Position numbers and translations under genes: made by a program
Shown here: positions 50,533 through 59,759 of the stretch, piece after piece
Numbering within the stretch: the first letter of the stretch is position 1
Layout of the letters: the number at the start of each line of letters is the position of its first letter
The notes under the pieces: generated by a model
What the model was told of the DNA's origin: nothing
The model's input: the letters and a program-made list of their open reading frames with translations, nothing else
The model's database searches: none
Assembly (NCBI RefSeq): GCF_044542075.1
Contig: NZ_JBITTU010000011.1
Coordinates: 26,514-90,513 of the forward strand
Source: Leeuwenhoekiella sp044542075
GTDB taxonomy: Bacteria > Bacteroidota > Bacteroidia > Flavobacteriales > Flavobacteriaceae
Direction of reading: 5' to 3'
DNA: 64,000 bases

Positions 50533-50796
50533 AGACTTAAACCATTTAGTATTTTTAAAAGTTTTTAAAGTTCTGCAGTATCCTTATATTTAGGTTAAAA
50601 TGTACATTCTTAACCCTAAGTTAACATATAAACCGCTTATAATCATAATATTATACTATCTTTAAGAAGCTCTCCCCTCTTGAGTTTTTTTTTAAATATA
50701 GTTTCTAAAAATTTATTCTGTAAATTCTTATATTAGTAAAATACAGAACCAAAAGACCCCTCATCATAATGATCTATCAATCAAATCTCTCGAGTT

Positions 50797-51657
50797 ATGA
50801 CTCAACTGAATATACAAGACATATTTTTAATAGAACGCTTTACGACCTCGAGGTGGGATAGTCAACCTAAGCCCTGTTTCTACTTTGAAATTATATTTAT
50901 TGAAGATGGCAGCGGAAGAGTAAGTCTCAATGGTAAAGTGATATCCTATAAATCGAGAGATATTTTTGTTTTTAAACAAGATGAGTTGCCTGACTTTAAA
51001 ATTCACGAAACAACCACATTTGTTATTTTTAAGTTTACAAACTTATTACTAAGCAGCAAAATAAGTTTACCCGATAGACAATACTGGTTGAGACGCAGTG
51101 AGTTTATATTAAATCATCCTAAAAGAAAATTCCAAGAAGCTATAAATACTACAGAAGATCGCGATCTCATGTGGAGGCTTGTATTTTTCATAAGAAAAGA
51201 AAATACAGATAAACAGCAGTATTACCTTCACATAATTGCAAATATGGTAAGTACTACACTAAGCGTCATAGCTCGAAATATAACGGAATCTAATTCAGAA
51301 AATAAACTTGTAAAAGCTACAGTTAAATTAGATCGTATTGAAGAGATCTATGCCTACATACGATATAATATATACGATTCTAGCTTACTGAAAATTTCAA
51401 CAATTGCTAAACATTTTCAGATAACCAGTAGTACTCTAAGTAACTACTTTAAAAAAGAAACAGGAAACTCCCTTCACAATTATATTATATTGTACAAATT
51501 AGGCATTGCCCAGGAAAGACTCACACAGTCTAATTTTACCGTATCACAAATAGCAAACCAATTGGGATTCACAGACGAAAGTCACCTTACGCGTATATTT
51601 AAAAAATACTGCAAGGTGACTCCTAAACAATATAAAGAAACTTATATAAAAGAATAA
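50797..51657 (+). CDS. AraC family regulator
   Basis: 286 residues. The N-terminal half is a compact beta domain (about 20-90, FYFEIIFIEDGSGRVSLNGK). The C-terminal double HTH has ISTIAKHFQITSSTLSNYFK and VSQIANQLGFTDESHLTRIF, ending KKYCKVTPKQYKETY. It is not closely similar to the other AraC gene. Ligand and target unknown. Confidence 0.9.
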   Translation: MTQLNIQDIFLIERFTTSRWDSQPKPCFYFEIIFIEDGSGRVSLNGKVISYKSRDIFVFKQDELPDFKIHETTTFVIFKFTNLLLSSKISLPDRQYWLRRSEFILNHPKRKFQEAINTTEDRDLMWRLVFFIRKENTDKQQYYLHIIANMVSTTLSVIARNITESNSENKLVKATVKLDRIEEIYAYIRYNIYDSSLLKISTIAKHFQITSSTLSNYFKKETGNSLHNYIILYKLGIAQERLTQSNFTVSQIANQLGFTDESHLTRIFKKYCKVTPKQYKETYIKE

Positions 51658-51660
51658 AAA

Positions 51661-52437
51661 CTAGTCAAATAAGCTATTGAGTACAGAGGCGAGTCTTACA
51701 CCTCCTTTTTTTATCTGCTCCTGTAAGGTATCAAAATTATCTACCTGATATCTATAACTTAATTTTTCACCTACTTCGGCAGAAGCATATACTTGTGCAG
51801 CTAATTCCTGTCCTTCATTAACCCAGTCTAACAACGTTCCTGAGGTAAGGGCTTTTTGTTCTTTTTTACTTACTTTACCAAAATTTTCTGCAAGTTCAGA
51901 ATAAGACATTCCATAACTATCTATCATTTTGCTGTCCCACAATGAGTGTAAATTTGTACCATCATTAAACCAGCGCACCTGTACATCATTTCCTCCTTTA
52001 TCTTCAGCATTACCTAGATGTAGTGGTTGATGCAAATCACCTATAAAGTGTACTAATAATTTTAAATGAAAGGCCTTTTCCTCTTGTGTGGTTGTTTTAG
52101 AGATGAGAACCTCTTTACATTTATTGATTGCAAAAACTAAATCACCCTCAGGATTCTTAGTATCTTCATAATACGTTAAACCAGGAGCGATATTAACATA
52201 GTGCCACGGGCTATATTTTCTAAATTCCTGGTAACTTTTTATATCATCTCCATAAGTAGAAACGGTTATCAGGTTTTCTTCACCTAAAAGTTTGGCAATA
52301 GTTTTTTTAGTTTTAGAACTTAAATAATGTTCTGCAACAGCAGCCGTTGCTCTATGACCTGTTTTTCCCCAATCATTTGCTTGTAAAAAATTTGAACTCA
52401 AGATTATCGCAATAAGCACTATACAAATGTGTTTCAT
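51661..52437 (-). CDS. secreted S1/P1 family nuclease
   Basis: 258 residues from ATG 52437, which gives a normal signal peptide (MKHICIVLIAIILSSNFLQA); the frame runs 36 codons further, but a -7 box (52453-52460) lies inside that extension. Zn-binding residues of the family: mature N-terminal Trp in NDWGKTGH, DDIKSYQ, PWHYVN, HFIGDLHQPLHLG and GGNDVQVRW..HSLWDSKM. The fold cleaves single-stranded DNA and RNA in the periplasm or outside, probably for phosphate or nucleoside scavenging. Catalytic residues appear complete. Confidence 0.92.
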   Translation of the reverse strand: MKHICIVLIAIILSSNFLQANDWGKTGHRATAAVAEHYLSSKTKKTIAKLLGEENLITVSTYGDDIKSYQEFRKYSPWHYVNIAPGLTYYEDTKNPEGDLVFAINKCKEVLISKTTTQEEKAFHLKLLVHFIGDLHQPLHLGNAEDKGGNDVQVRWFNDGTNLHSLWDSKMIDSYGMSYSELAENFGKVSKKEQKALTSGTLLDWVNEGQELAAQVYASAEVGEKLSYRYQVDNFDTLQEQIKKGGVRLASVLNSLFD

Positions 52438-52452
52438 CTTTATTTTTTTTTG

Positions 52453-52460
52453 CAAATCTA
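52453..52460 (-). promoter_or_regulatory. -7 box of the S1/P1 nuclease gene
   Basis: TAGATTTG on the minus strand, exact TAnnTTTG, 15 nt before ATG 52437; it supports that start over the longer frame. Confidence 0.45.
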
Positions 52461-52665
52461 AGCGAATCTTTATCGAAATATTAGAAAGAATAACCTCTAA
52501 AAAATCATTTATCATTAAACCCCTGAAATAAAATTGTTTACACATATAATTTGAAATTAAGAAGACTAAAACATTTAAGGTTAACTTACGTTTTAAAAAT
52601 TATGGTTCCGTAATTTTAGTAATAACTTTACACTACTATTATAATTTATAAGAAGCATATTGAAT

Positions 52666-53169
52666 ATGAAAACTTTTAAAGAAATACAGCGTTTTGATCA
52701 ATGGTGGTTGAGACTACTATTGATTGTCATATTATGTATTGCAATAAGTCCACTTGTTATGGATTATGATACCTTGATCTTATCCCGTTTTGAGATTGCT
52801 TCTGTAGTACTGAGTATTCTGGTGATTCTTGGTCTTTTTATAGGTTTCTGGTATATTTTTAAATTAGAGACAGTTATTGATGAGACAGGAATAACCTATC
52901 GCTTTGTCCCTTTTCACATTAAATCTCGTTTTAGATCCTGGAAAGAAATTAAAAGTGCTACAGTACGTAAATATCATCCTATACGCGAGTATGGTGGTTG
53001 GGGATATCGCATCTCATTTACAAAACGAAAGGCTCTAAATACAAAAGGAAATAAAGGAATTCAACTTATCTTTAGTGATGGAAATGAACTCCTACTAGGC
53101 ACTCAATATCCAGAGAAAATTCAAGCTATTTTAGACCACTATAACATACCGGCAAATACCATTTCCTAA
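52666..53169 (+). CDS. two-span membrane protein with PH-like domain
   Basis: 167 residues from ATG 52666 (a TTG two codons earlier is less likely). Two helices (about 14-33 and 44-66) then a beta-rich cytoplasmic domain (ETVIDETGITYRFVPFHIKS; GYRISFTKRKAL; LIFSDGNELLLGTQYPEKI) like bacterial PH domains. Abuts the alpha/beta hydrolase gene with no gap. Function unknown. Confidence 0.7.
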   Translation: MKTFKEIQRFDQWWLRLLLIVILCIAISPLVMDYDTLILSRFEIASVVLSILVILGLFIGFWYIFKLETVIDETGITYRFVPFHIKSRFRSWKEIKSATVRKYHPIREYGGWGYRISFTKRKALNTKGNKGIQLIFSDGNELLLGTQYPEKIQAILDHYNIPANTIS

Positions 53170-54090
53170 ATGAAATTCTTTATTCTTTCCTTTTTTCTTG
53201 TAGTGATATGCAAAACCCATGCTCAGGAATATACAGAGTCTGAAATTCGAGTAAATAGTTTTATTAACGGAACATTACTACACGCAAAATCTTCAAAAGA
53301 CACTCTTGCCATAATAATAGGAGGTTCTGGTCCTACAGATCGCAATGGCAATCAACGCACTGCTCAAAATAACAGTTTAAAAAAACTCGCTGAAGAACTT
53401 TCTAAAAAAGGTATTTCTACATATAGATATGATAAAAGAATTTTCACTTTAATACAGGAAAATGCCCTTATAGAAGAGAAAATTAGTTTTGATGATTTTG
53501 TAACTGATGCTGTTTCGGTCATTGACTATTTTAAAAAGGCAGGCTTTATTAATATCGTGCTCATAGGCCACAGCCAGGGTGCCTTAATTGCTACACTTGC
53601 AGCAGAGCAGCGTGATATAAGTCATCTAATAGGTCTGGCTGGTGCAGGCCAGTCTATAGATAAGCTTATCTTAGATCAACTAGAAGTACAGGCTCCGGGG
53701 CTTGTTGAAAATGCAAAACAAGCATTTACAGATCTTAGAGAAAAAAATAAATCAGAAAAGTTTAGCGTAGGCTTAATATCTATTTTTAGGCCCTCTGTAC
53801 AGCCTTTTATGAAAAGCTGGATGAAGTATGATCCTGCTGAGGAATTGTCAAAAATTAACGCTCCTATACTTTTAGTAAACGGGACAAAAGATCTTCAGGT
53901 TACAGCTAAAGAAGGAGAGCTTCTAAAAAATTCAAATAGCAATGCAAAAGCAGTAGATATTGATGGCATGAATCACGTACTGAAAATCATTGAAGGTGAT
54001 GAATTAGAAAACTCTAAATCTTATAATGAGCCCTACCGTCCTGCTGCAGAAGAACTCATAAATTTAATAGTTGATTTTGTACGCTCTTAA
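53170..54090 (+). CDS. secreted alpha/beta hydrolase
   Basis: 306 residues. Signal peptide (to THAQ), then an alpha/beta hydrolase core: oxyanion strand AIIIGGSGPTDRNGN (47-61), nucleophile elbow GHSQGALIATLAA with the catalytic Ser, Asp in LLVNGTKDLQV, His in GMNHVLKI. Periplasmic esterase or peptidase-like activity; substrate unknown. Its ATG follows the stop of the preceding gene directly. Confidence 0.9.
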   Translation: MKFFILSFFLVVICKTHAQEYTESEIRVNSFINGTLLHAKSSKDTLAIIIGGSGPTDRNGNQRTAQNNSLKKLAEELSKKGISTYRYDKRIFTLIQENALIEEKISFDDFVTDAVSVIDYFKKAGFINIVLIGHSQGALIATLAAEQRDISHLIGLAGAGQSIDKLILDQLEVQAPGLVENAKQAFTDLREKNKSEKFSVGLISIFRPSVQPFMKSWMKYDPAEELSKINAPILLVNGTKDLQVTAKEGELLKNSNSNAKAVDIDGMNHVLKIIEGDELENSKSYNEPYRPAAEELINLIVDFVRS

Positions 54091-54228
54091 AAATATATTT
54101 TAGAAAAGGTGCATCATTTCATAGGGCGTCTATTGAAATTTTTAGAAATATAAATAGCCTGATTCAATGTCTACGCTAGTTTTTAAAGAAGATTTTAGGC
54201 ATATTTGTACCGGAACAAACAAAAACTA

Positions 54229-54972
54229 ATGCGAATTAAATTTACTCTTATTATCATTTGCTTAACTACATTAGTAGCTTGCAATAAAGATTCAGATTTT
54301 ACCTTAACCGGAAAAATTAATGGTTTAAAAAAAGGAAAACTTTATTTACAACGTGTAGAAGACACAACACTTGTTAATATAGACAGTCTTATAGTTGAAG
54401 GTGATTCTGAGTTTGAATTCTATGCTAAACTAAAAGAACCTCAGATTTTATATCTAACTCTAGAGAAAGTAGATGCTTATGAATATGATGATCGTATAAT
54501 GTTTTTTGCTGAACCCGGAGAGATGACTTTGAATACCTCTTTGAAAAATTTTGAAAGTCAGGCTGCCATTACCGGTTCTGAAAACCAAATTAAGTTAGAA
54601 GAGTATAATAAAATAATACGCCGTTTTAACGACGAAAATCTTGATCTGATTAAGAAAAATTTTGAAGCACGTAAACAAGAAACAGAAGACTCTATTATTT
54701 ATTACGATCAGAAGCTGCAGAATTTAACCAAGCGTAAGTATTTATATACCGTAAATTTTGCAATGAATAATAAGCAATTTGAGATCGCTCCCTATTTAGC
54801 AATATCTGAAATCTTTGACGCCAACTTAAAGTATTTAGATACCATATATAATTCTTTAGAACCTAAAGTAAAAAAGTCTAAATACGGTAGTGTCTTAAAA
54901 GACTTTATAAAAGACAGAAAGACTTCAGACAATGAGGAGGCAACTACAACAGTAACAACAGTAGAAGAGTAA
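54229..54972 (+). CDS. DUF4369 domain lipoprotein
   Basis: 247 residues from ATG 54229; an upstream TTG frame start overlaps a -7-like box and is rejected. Lipobox LTTLVACNKD. The N-terminal DUF4369 domain (about 25-120: FTLTGKINGLKKGKLYLQRV, YDDRIMFFAEPGEMTLN) is the module found before thioredoxin domains in many Bacteroidota lipoproteins, but here it is followed only by a coiled helical region (about 125-225) with no thioredoxin CxxC. So it is a redox-family lipoprotein lacking its catalytic domain. Confidence 0.85.
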   Translation: MRIKFTLIIICLTTLVACNKDSDFTLTGKINGLKKGKLYLQRVEDTTLVNIDSLIVEGDSEFEFYAKLKEPQILYLTLEKVDAYEYDDRIMFFAEPGEMTLNTSLKNFESQAAITGSENQIKLEEYNKIIRRFNDENLDLIKKNFEARKQETEDSIIYYDQKLQNLTKRKYLYTVNFAMNNKQFEIAPYLAISEIFDANLKYLDTIYNSLEPKVKKSKYGSVLKDFIKDRKTSDNEEATTTVTTVEE

Positions 54973-54992
54973 GAATAACGAAGTCGTTAAGT

Positions 54993-55034
54993 ATAAAAAA
55001 TGCCCTAAATCTATAGATTTAGGGCATTTTTTAT
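54993..55034. terminator. bidirectional terminator, 42-nt perfect palindrome
   Basis: Fully self-complementary over 42 nt with A6 and T6 ends, centre CTA/TAG at 55011-55016. It terminates the DUF4369 gene and the convergent 88-aa gene. Confidence 0.9.
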
Positions 55035-55049
55035 GATCGTAGATATTGC

Positions 55050-55316
55050 TTAAAGAGCATTTACACGCTCAATAAGTGCTCTACCTTTAGTCTCTAATTC
55101 TGCATTTACTTCTTTAAGATGCTTACTTCTGTTTTCAACTTTATTGTTATTCACTTTTGCGATTAATTCATCAAAAGTTGCAATAGCGTCATCAACAATT
55201 GCTTCAGATTTAGTACGATCTTCTTTAGGATTTAAAGCTTCCCAAAGGTAAACTGCGTCTATAATATCACCTAAAACAAAATTTATATCTTTTTTAAGGT
55301 CTCTAATATTTGCCAT
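55050..55316 (-). CDS. conserved small helical protein (88 aa)
   Basis: 88 residues, entirely helical in look (NIRDLKKDINFVLGDIIDAV, then ELIAKVNNNKVENRSKHLKE), highly charged, no Cys or signal. I believe it is conserved in Flavobacteriia but cannot name it. Exact -7 box TACTTTTG on the minus strand at 55331-55338, 14 nt before the ATG. Single-gene unit. Confidence 0.75.
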   Translation of the reverse strand: MANIRDLKKDINFVLGDIIDAVYLWEALNPKEDRTKSEAIVDDAIATFDELIAKVNNNKVENRSKHLKEVNAELETKGRALIERVNAL

Positions 55317-55330
55317 AATTTAATTTTTTG

Positions 55331-55338
55331 CAAAAGTA
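55331..55338 (-). promoter_or_regulatory. -7 box of the 88-aa gene
   Basis: Minus strand TACTTTTG, an exact TAnnTTTG, 14 nt before the start codon. Confidence 0.45.
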
Positions 55339-55357
55339 CGTTTATTTTACGCACGAT

Positions 55358-56326
55358 TTATAAATACACTTCAAGAATTTCACAAGACGCAGCTTTTAAA
55401 ACAACTCCAGCATTTTTAGCAGGTATTAGCAAAGTTTCCCCAGCTGCAAGTTTGCCTTCCTCACCGCTTCCTGAATAGGCCAACTCACCAGATACGATTA
55501 TAATAATGGTGAATGAATCAACTCTAGCAATACTATATTTGTTATCGTTTATATGTACCCAATCTGTTTTAAAGTACGTATGGTGTTTAACTGTTTGCGC
55601 TGTATTTATGGCTGTACGATTATAATTTAGCTTAAAATCTTCAGTGAGCTCAAAGTCGAGAACTTCACGAGACTCTGCAACGTGTAAATCTCTCAAATTT
55701 CCAGAATCATCTTTACGATTATAATCATAAACTCTATAGGTAACATCTGATGTTTGTTGAATTTCAGCTAGCATAACACCACCGCCAATGGCGTGTATAC
55801 GACCTGCATTGATAAAAAAGGCATCCCCTTTTTTAACTTTGTGTTGATTCATAACATTTTCGATACTCAAGTTTTTAATATGCGTATCATAATCTTCTTT
55901 AGAAATCTTCTCGCTAAATCCTACTGTAAGCTCTGCACCGCTATCTGCCTGCATAATATACCACATCTCAGTCTTTCCTACCCCAGTAGGTGAAGTCTCA
56001 TCAGTAGGGTGTACTTGTATTGAAAGATCACTCGCTGCATCTATAAATTTAATGAGTAAAGGAAATTGAAGCCCAAATTGTTTATAAACGCGTTCTCCTA
56101 AAACTGAAGCAGGATCTTTTGCTATAATTTCTTTTAAAGTAGCTCCCTTTAAAAAACCATTTTTCACAATACTTTGCCCCTCTTCTAAGTCTGCAATTTC
56201 CCAGCTCTCCCCTAATTTAGCGGCAGAATTATTACCTTTATTAAATAGTTCATTCAGTTTATTTCCGCCCCAGATTTTTTCTTTTAAAACGGGTTCAAAT
56301 GTAAAGGGATAAAGTGTGTTACTCAT
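55358..56326 (-). CDS. manA: mannose-6-phosphate isomerase (class I)
   Basis: 322 residues, short PMI type. Interconverts fructose-6-P and mannose-6-P, feeding GDP-mannose and other sugars. Zn ligands Q104/H106 in SIQVHPTDE, E120 in KTEMWYIM, and the later His in GRIHAIGGG. A double cupin fold. First-named of the manA-bcp-queD-idi stretch; 9 nt after bcp in transcription order. Confidence 0.94.
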   Translation of the reverse strand: MSNTLYPFTFEPVLKEKIWGGNKLNELFNKGNNSAAKLGESWEIADLEEGQSIVKNGFLKGATLKEIIAKDPASVLGERVYKQFGLQFPLLIKFIDAASDLSIQVHPTDETSPTGVGKTEMWYIMQADSGAELTVGFSEKISKEDYDTHIKNLSIENVMNQHKVKKGDAFFINAGRIHAIGGGVMLAEIQQTSDVTYRVYDYNRKDDSGNLRDLHVAESREVLDFELTEDFKLNYNRTAINTAQTVKHHTYFKTDWVHINDNKYSIARVDSFTIIIIVSGELAYSGSGEEGKLAAGETLLIPAKNAGVVLKAASCEILEVYL

Positions 56327-56335
56327 AGTCTGAAA

Positions 56336-56782
56336 TTATTCATTAGTAAGCGCTTTTAACGCTTTTGAAATATGATTTTTAGATTTAATACTATTATAGC
56401 GCATTATTAAAGATCCCGATTTATCGAAAACAAATGTCTCCCTACCCGGTAAAAGCCCCATAAGCGATGACTTAACACCAAATTGTTTTCTAACTTTTCC
56501 TTTAGTATCTGATAGCATTATAAAAGGAAGTTTATGTCTCTTTGAAAATTTTGCGTGGGATACAGTATCATCAGAGCTAACACCTATTACTTCTGCTCCT
56601 ACATCTTTAAAATCTTCATATTTATCTCTAAATTCACAAGCTTCTGCAGTGCAGCCGGGTGTAAAATCTTTAGGATAAAAATAAATAACTACAGCCTTAC
56701 TCTCAATAGTCGTTGAACTAAACATTTCGGCATGCTGATTTTCTAATTCAAAAACGGGTAGTTTATCTCCTAACTTTATCAT
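56336..56782 (-). CDS. bcp: thioredoxin-dependent peroxiredoxin (BCP type)
   Basis: 148 residues. Peroxidatic Cys44 and resolving Cys49 in FTPGCTAEACEFRD, spaced as in alpha-helix-resolving Bcp. It reduces hydroperoxides with thioredoxin. 3 nt after queD, so co-transcribed. Confidence 0.95.
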   Translation of the reverse strand: MIKLGDKLPVFELENQHAEMFSSTTIESKAVVIYFYPKDFTPGCTAEACEFRDKYEDFKDVGAEVIGVSSDDTVSHAKFSKRHKLPFIMLSDTKGKVRKQFGVKSSLMGLLPGRETFVFDKSGSLIMRYNSIKSKNHISKALKALTNE

Positions 56783-56785
56783 AGC

Positions 56786-57196
56786 TTAACTTCCCGAATA
56801 CGTGACAAAATTACGAGGCGTCTCATACAGTGTAATTTCAATTTTAAATTTAGCCTCTAATTTCTTACGAAGCTTATTGTAAATTACCACACAAATGTTT
56901 TCTGCAGTTGGATTTAAATTTGAAAATTCTGGTACATCAAGATTCAAATTTTTATGGTCAAAAGGTTCTTCGATTTCAGATTTTATTAAATCTTTTAAAA
57001 TTTTTAAATCAATCACAAAACCGGTTTCAGGATCTATATCTCCAGTCACCGCCACTATTAGATCATAATTGTGCCCGTGATAATTAGGATAGCTACATTT
57101 TCCGAATATTTCAAAATTCTTATCAGCATCCCAGTCTGCTCTAAAAAGCCTATGAGCAGCGTTAAAATGCGCTTTTCGCTTAACTGTTACACTCAT
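56786..57196 (-). CDS. queD: 6-carboxy-5,6,7,8-tetrahydropterin synthase
   Basis: 136 residues. Zn ligands His15 (FNAAHRL) and H40/H42 (YPNYHGHNY), catalytic Cys34 (KCSYPNYHGH). Makes the queuosine precursor from dihydroneopterin triphosphate. Overlaps idi by 4 nt. No other queuosine genes are in the window. Confidence 0.93.
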   Translation of the reverse strand: MSVTVKRKAHFNAAHRLFRADWDADKNFEIFGKCSYPNYHGHNYDLIVAVTGDIDPETGFVIDLKILKDLIKSEIEEPFDHKNLNLDVPEFSNLNPTAENICVVIYNKLRKKLEAKFKIEITLYETPRNFVTYSGS

Positions 57197-57711
57197 TGCT
57201 CAATATGTTTATAAAATTTATCAAAAATGATCTTAAACCATTCTGTATACACATTAGGATTACTAATCATATCTATTTTTATATCCTCTAGAGACATCCA
57301 CTTCCATTCTGACACTTCATCAGGATTGAGGTTTGGCAAACCTTCATAATTTCCTAGAAGTATATGATCAAATTCGTGCTCAGTTAATCCATTATCAAAT
57401 GGCGCTTTATATATAAAGGAAATGCTTTCATCTAAATCTGTAACAAAACCCATTTCTTCCATAAGTCTACGCTTACCAGCAGCAATATTAGATTCACCCT
57501 CACGCTGATGACTACAACAGGTATTCGTCCATAAACCCGGAGAATGATATTTATGTAAAGCTCTTCGTTGTAACATAAGCTCTTTGTTTTCATTAAAGAC
57601 AAATACTGAAAATGCCCTATGTAATAAGGCTTTTTCATGAGCTTCCATCTTAGGCATTAATCCTACTTGTTGATCATTTTCATCAACAAGAATGACAAGT
57701 TCTTCATTCAT
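57193..57711 (-). CDS. idi: isopentenyl-diphosphate delta-isomerase, type 1
   Basis: 172 residues. Nudix-like IDI-1: LWTNTCCSHQREGES with catalytic Cys65 or Cys66 and His68, and EEMGF in the Nudix position, LTEHEFDHIL carrying the second Glu. Isomerises IPP and DMAPP for isoprenoids such as menaquinone and carotenoids. Head of the idi-queD-bcp-manA transcript. Confidence 0.95.
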   Translation of the reverse strand: MNEELVILVDENDQQVGLMPKMEAHEKALLHRAFSVFVFNENKELMLQRRALHKYHSPGLWTNTCCSHQREGESNIAAGKRRLMEEMGFVTDLDESISFIYKAPFDNGLTEHEFDHILLGNYEGLPNLNPDEVSEWKWMSLEDIKIDMISNPNVYTEWFKIIFDKFYKHIEQ

Positions 57712-57761
57712 ATTTCTTTTTAGTTGTAAATGTACAAATACAACTAAGGGCTTACAATAGA

Positions 57762-57788
57762 AAAAGCCTTCTTATTCAGAAGGCTTTT
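57762..57788 (-). terminator. terminator of the adhesin-porP-ompA operon
   Basis: Perfect 11-bp stem (57762-57772/57778-57788), 5-nt loop; on the minus strand it is followed by TTTTTCTATT. 25 nt after the OmpA gene stop. Confidence 0.88.
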
Positions 57789-57813
57789 GGGTATTTGTTA
57801 TATTAAATGCGCA

Positions 57814-59739
57814 TTAATAGTCTTGAACAATAAATTCACTTCTACGGTTGAGCTGGTGATCTTCTTCACTACATTTAACACCATTACTGCATTTATTTAA
57901 AAGTTGTGTCTCTCCATAACCTCTACCGGTTAATCGCTCTTTGTCTATACCACCTTTTTCTATGATATAGTTTATTGTAGATTTATTTCGTCTTTCAGAT
58001 AAAGCTAAGTTATAGGCATCTACTCCTCTACTATCTGTATGAGATCTTACGTCTATTTTCAACATAGGATACTCTTTCAATACTTCAATAATTTTAGCTA
58101 ACTCAACAGCTGCATCAGGACGTATATTTGATTTGTCAAAATCAAAATAGATAGGATTAATAAGCTTACCTAAATCAAAGTCTGGAGGAATACTTGTTAT
58201 AGATTGTTCTAATTCTATAATCACAGTAACATCACTACTCTCTTTAGGTACGTTAATTAATTTCTCTGCAGTACTATATCCTTCTTTTTCTGCCCTCACG
58301 AAATAATCAGTGTCGCAATTAGGATTTTCAAATAAATAAGAAGCGTTCGGTTCTTCAGTTTCACCAGAAACTATAAGCTCATTTTCTAGATTACGAACCC
58401 CTACTAAAGAATTATTTAGTGGTTTCCCAGTAGCTTTATCTACAACAAGAATGGTCACTTTACTGTCACAAGCAGTACGTACAAAACCGTATATATCATC
58501 ATCTAATGGGTCATTAGCTCTATTAGAAGCAAAATAACCGGTTTCAGATTCAGTGTCATATATAAATGTAAAATCGTCTTTAGTGCTATTTATAGGCTCA
58601 CCAACATTAGTTATTTCGTTTTTTTCAGAATCATAACTGTAAATATCTAAACCTCCTAAACCACCACGGCCATCTGTAGAAAAATAGAGTTTACCATTAC
58701 TATCAACAAATGGAAATGTTTCTCTTCCTGGTGTATTTATACCAGCACCTAAGTTTTCAGGAGTACCGAAACCACCGGCATCTGTTAGCTCAACTTTCCA
58801 AATATCAGATTCTCCAAAAGAACCATCACGGTCTGACGCAAAATATAAGGTTTTACCATCTGGTGATAAGGCGGGATGGGCTGTTGAAAAAGAATCACTA
58901 TTAAATGGAAGTTCTGTAGCTACCCCATACTGACCGTTGCTTCCTTTTACAGATTTATAGAGCTTAAGTTTATTTGTACGCTTAGAATCACTTTTATATT
59001 GATTTTTAGTGAAGTTGTTTCTTGTGAAATACATTGTAACCCCATCAGCAGAGAAAGTCGCTGTACTTTCGTGAAACTCGGTATTTACCGGGCCCTTTAA
59101 TTTACTTGCAGACTTAACTTGTCCATCATCTTCAATAGATCCTGTATATAAATCTAAAAAAGGTTGGTTATTCCACTTATGAATTCGTGTTGACATTGTA
59201 CCTGTATCTCTGGTAGATGCAAACATCAATTGCTCACCAAAAAATGAAGGTGCAAAATCTGAATAGCCCACTGTATTTACATTAAGTCGTTGAATTTCGT
59301 ACGTACCATTTACATAACCTGTACGAACTTCTGCAGTAGTTCCATTATAATAATCTGTGCCTTCAGTGCTCATAAGCTCCTTGTAGCGCTTAATCATTTC
59401 AAGAGATTTATCATATTCTTTAATAGCTCTCAAAGTCTGGGCGTATCTAAAATACTGGTCTGGAGTTACATCAGCAGGGTACTTTTCTACTAATTTATTA
59501 TACCACATTTCAGCTTCCGTGTAGTCTGCATTATAATAAAATGCATCTCCGAGCTTGCTAAAAAGTTCTGAAGACTCATAACCAGCTTCAGCAACTTTTA
59601 AAAATATCTTTTGAGAATCTACAAAAGCATACCTGTTGAATTGCTTGGTTCCATTTGCTATTTCTCGCTCCTGAGCATTAATGCTAAATGAAGCTAGTGA
59701 TAGCAAAATTACCAGTGTAAAAATAATTTTTTGATTCAT
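57814..59739 (-). CDS. OmpA-family protein with TPR and beta-propeller (PorE-like)
   Basis: 641 residues. Order: signal peptide (to NAQE), TPR-like helices (about 30-130: AEMWYNKLVEKYPADVTPDQ), PD40/WD40-like propeller blades (about 155-420: HPALSPDGKTLYFASDRDGS; KLYFSTDGRGGLGGLDIY), a CarboxypepD-regulatory-like module (about 430-505: ILVVDKATGKPLNNSLVGVR) and a C-terminal OmpA domain (about 520-640: YFDFDKSNIRPDAAVELAKI, then DVRSHTDSRGVDAYNLALSE). That domain order matches PorE, a type IX secretion partner that binds peptidoglycan. It is the third gene after the adhesin and PorP/SprF genes. Confidence 0.92.
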   Translation of the reverse strand: MNQKIIFTLVILLSLASFSINAQEREIANGTKQFNRYAFVDSQKIFLKVAEAGYESSELFSKLGDAFYYNADYTEAEMWYNKLVEKYPADVTPDQYFRYAQTLRAIKEYDKSLEMIKRYKELMSTEGTDYYNGTTAEVRTGYVNGTYEIQRLNVNTVGYSDFAPSFFGEQLMFASTRDTGTMSTRIHKWNNQPFLDLYTGSIEDDGQVKSASKLKGPVNTEFHESTATFSADGVTMYFTRNNFTKNQYKSDSKRTNKLKLYKSVKGSNGQYGVATELPFNSDSFSTAHPALSPDGKTLYFASDRDGSFGESDIWKVELTDAGGFGTPENLGAGINTPGRETFPFVDSNGKLYFSTDGRGGLGGLDIYSYDSEKNEITNVGEPINSTKDDFTFIYDTESETGYFASNRANDPLDDDIYGFVRTACDSKVTILVVDKATGKPLNNSLVGVRNLENELIVSGETEEPNASYLFENPNCDTDYFVRAEKEGYSTAEKLINVPKESSDVTVIIELEQSITSIPPDFDLGKLINPIYFDFDKSNIRPDAAVELAKIIEVLKEYPMLKIDVRSHTDSRGVDAYNLALSERRNKSTINYIIEKGGIDKERLTGRGYGETQLLNKCSNGVKCSEEDHQLNRRSEFIVQDY

Positions 59740-59759
59740 GGGGTTGAAAATTTAGGGAA

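Noticed and set aside
51661..52545. Longer start for the S1/P1 nuclease at 52545
   Set aside because: The N-terminal 36 residues lack signal-peptide character and the exact -7 box lies inside them.
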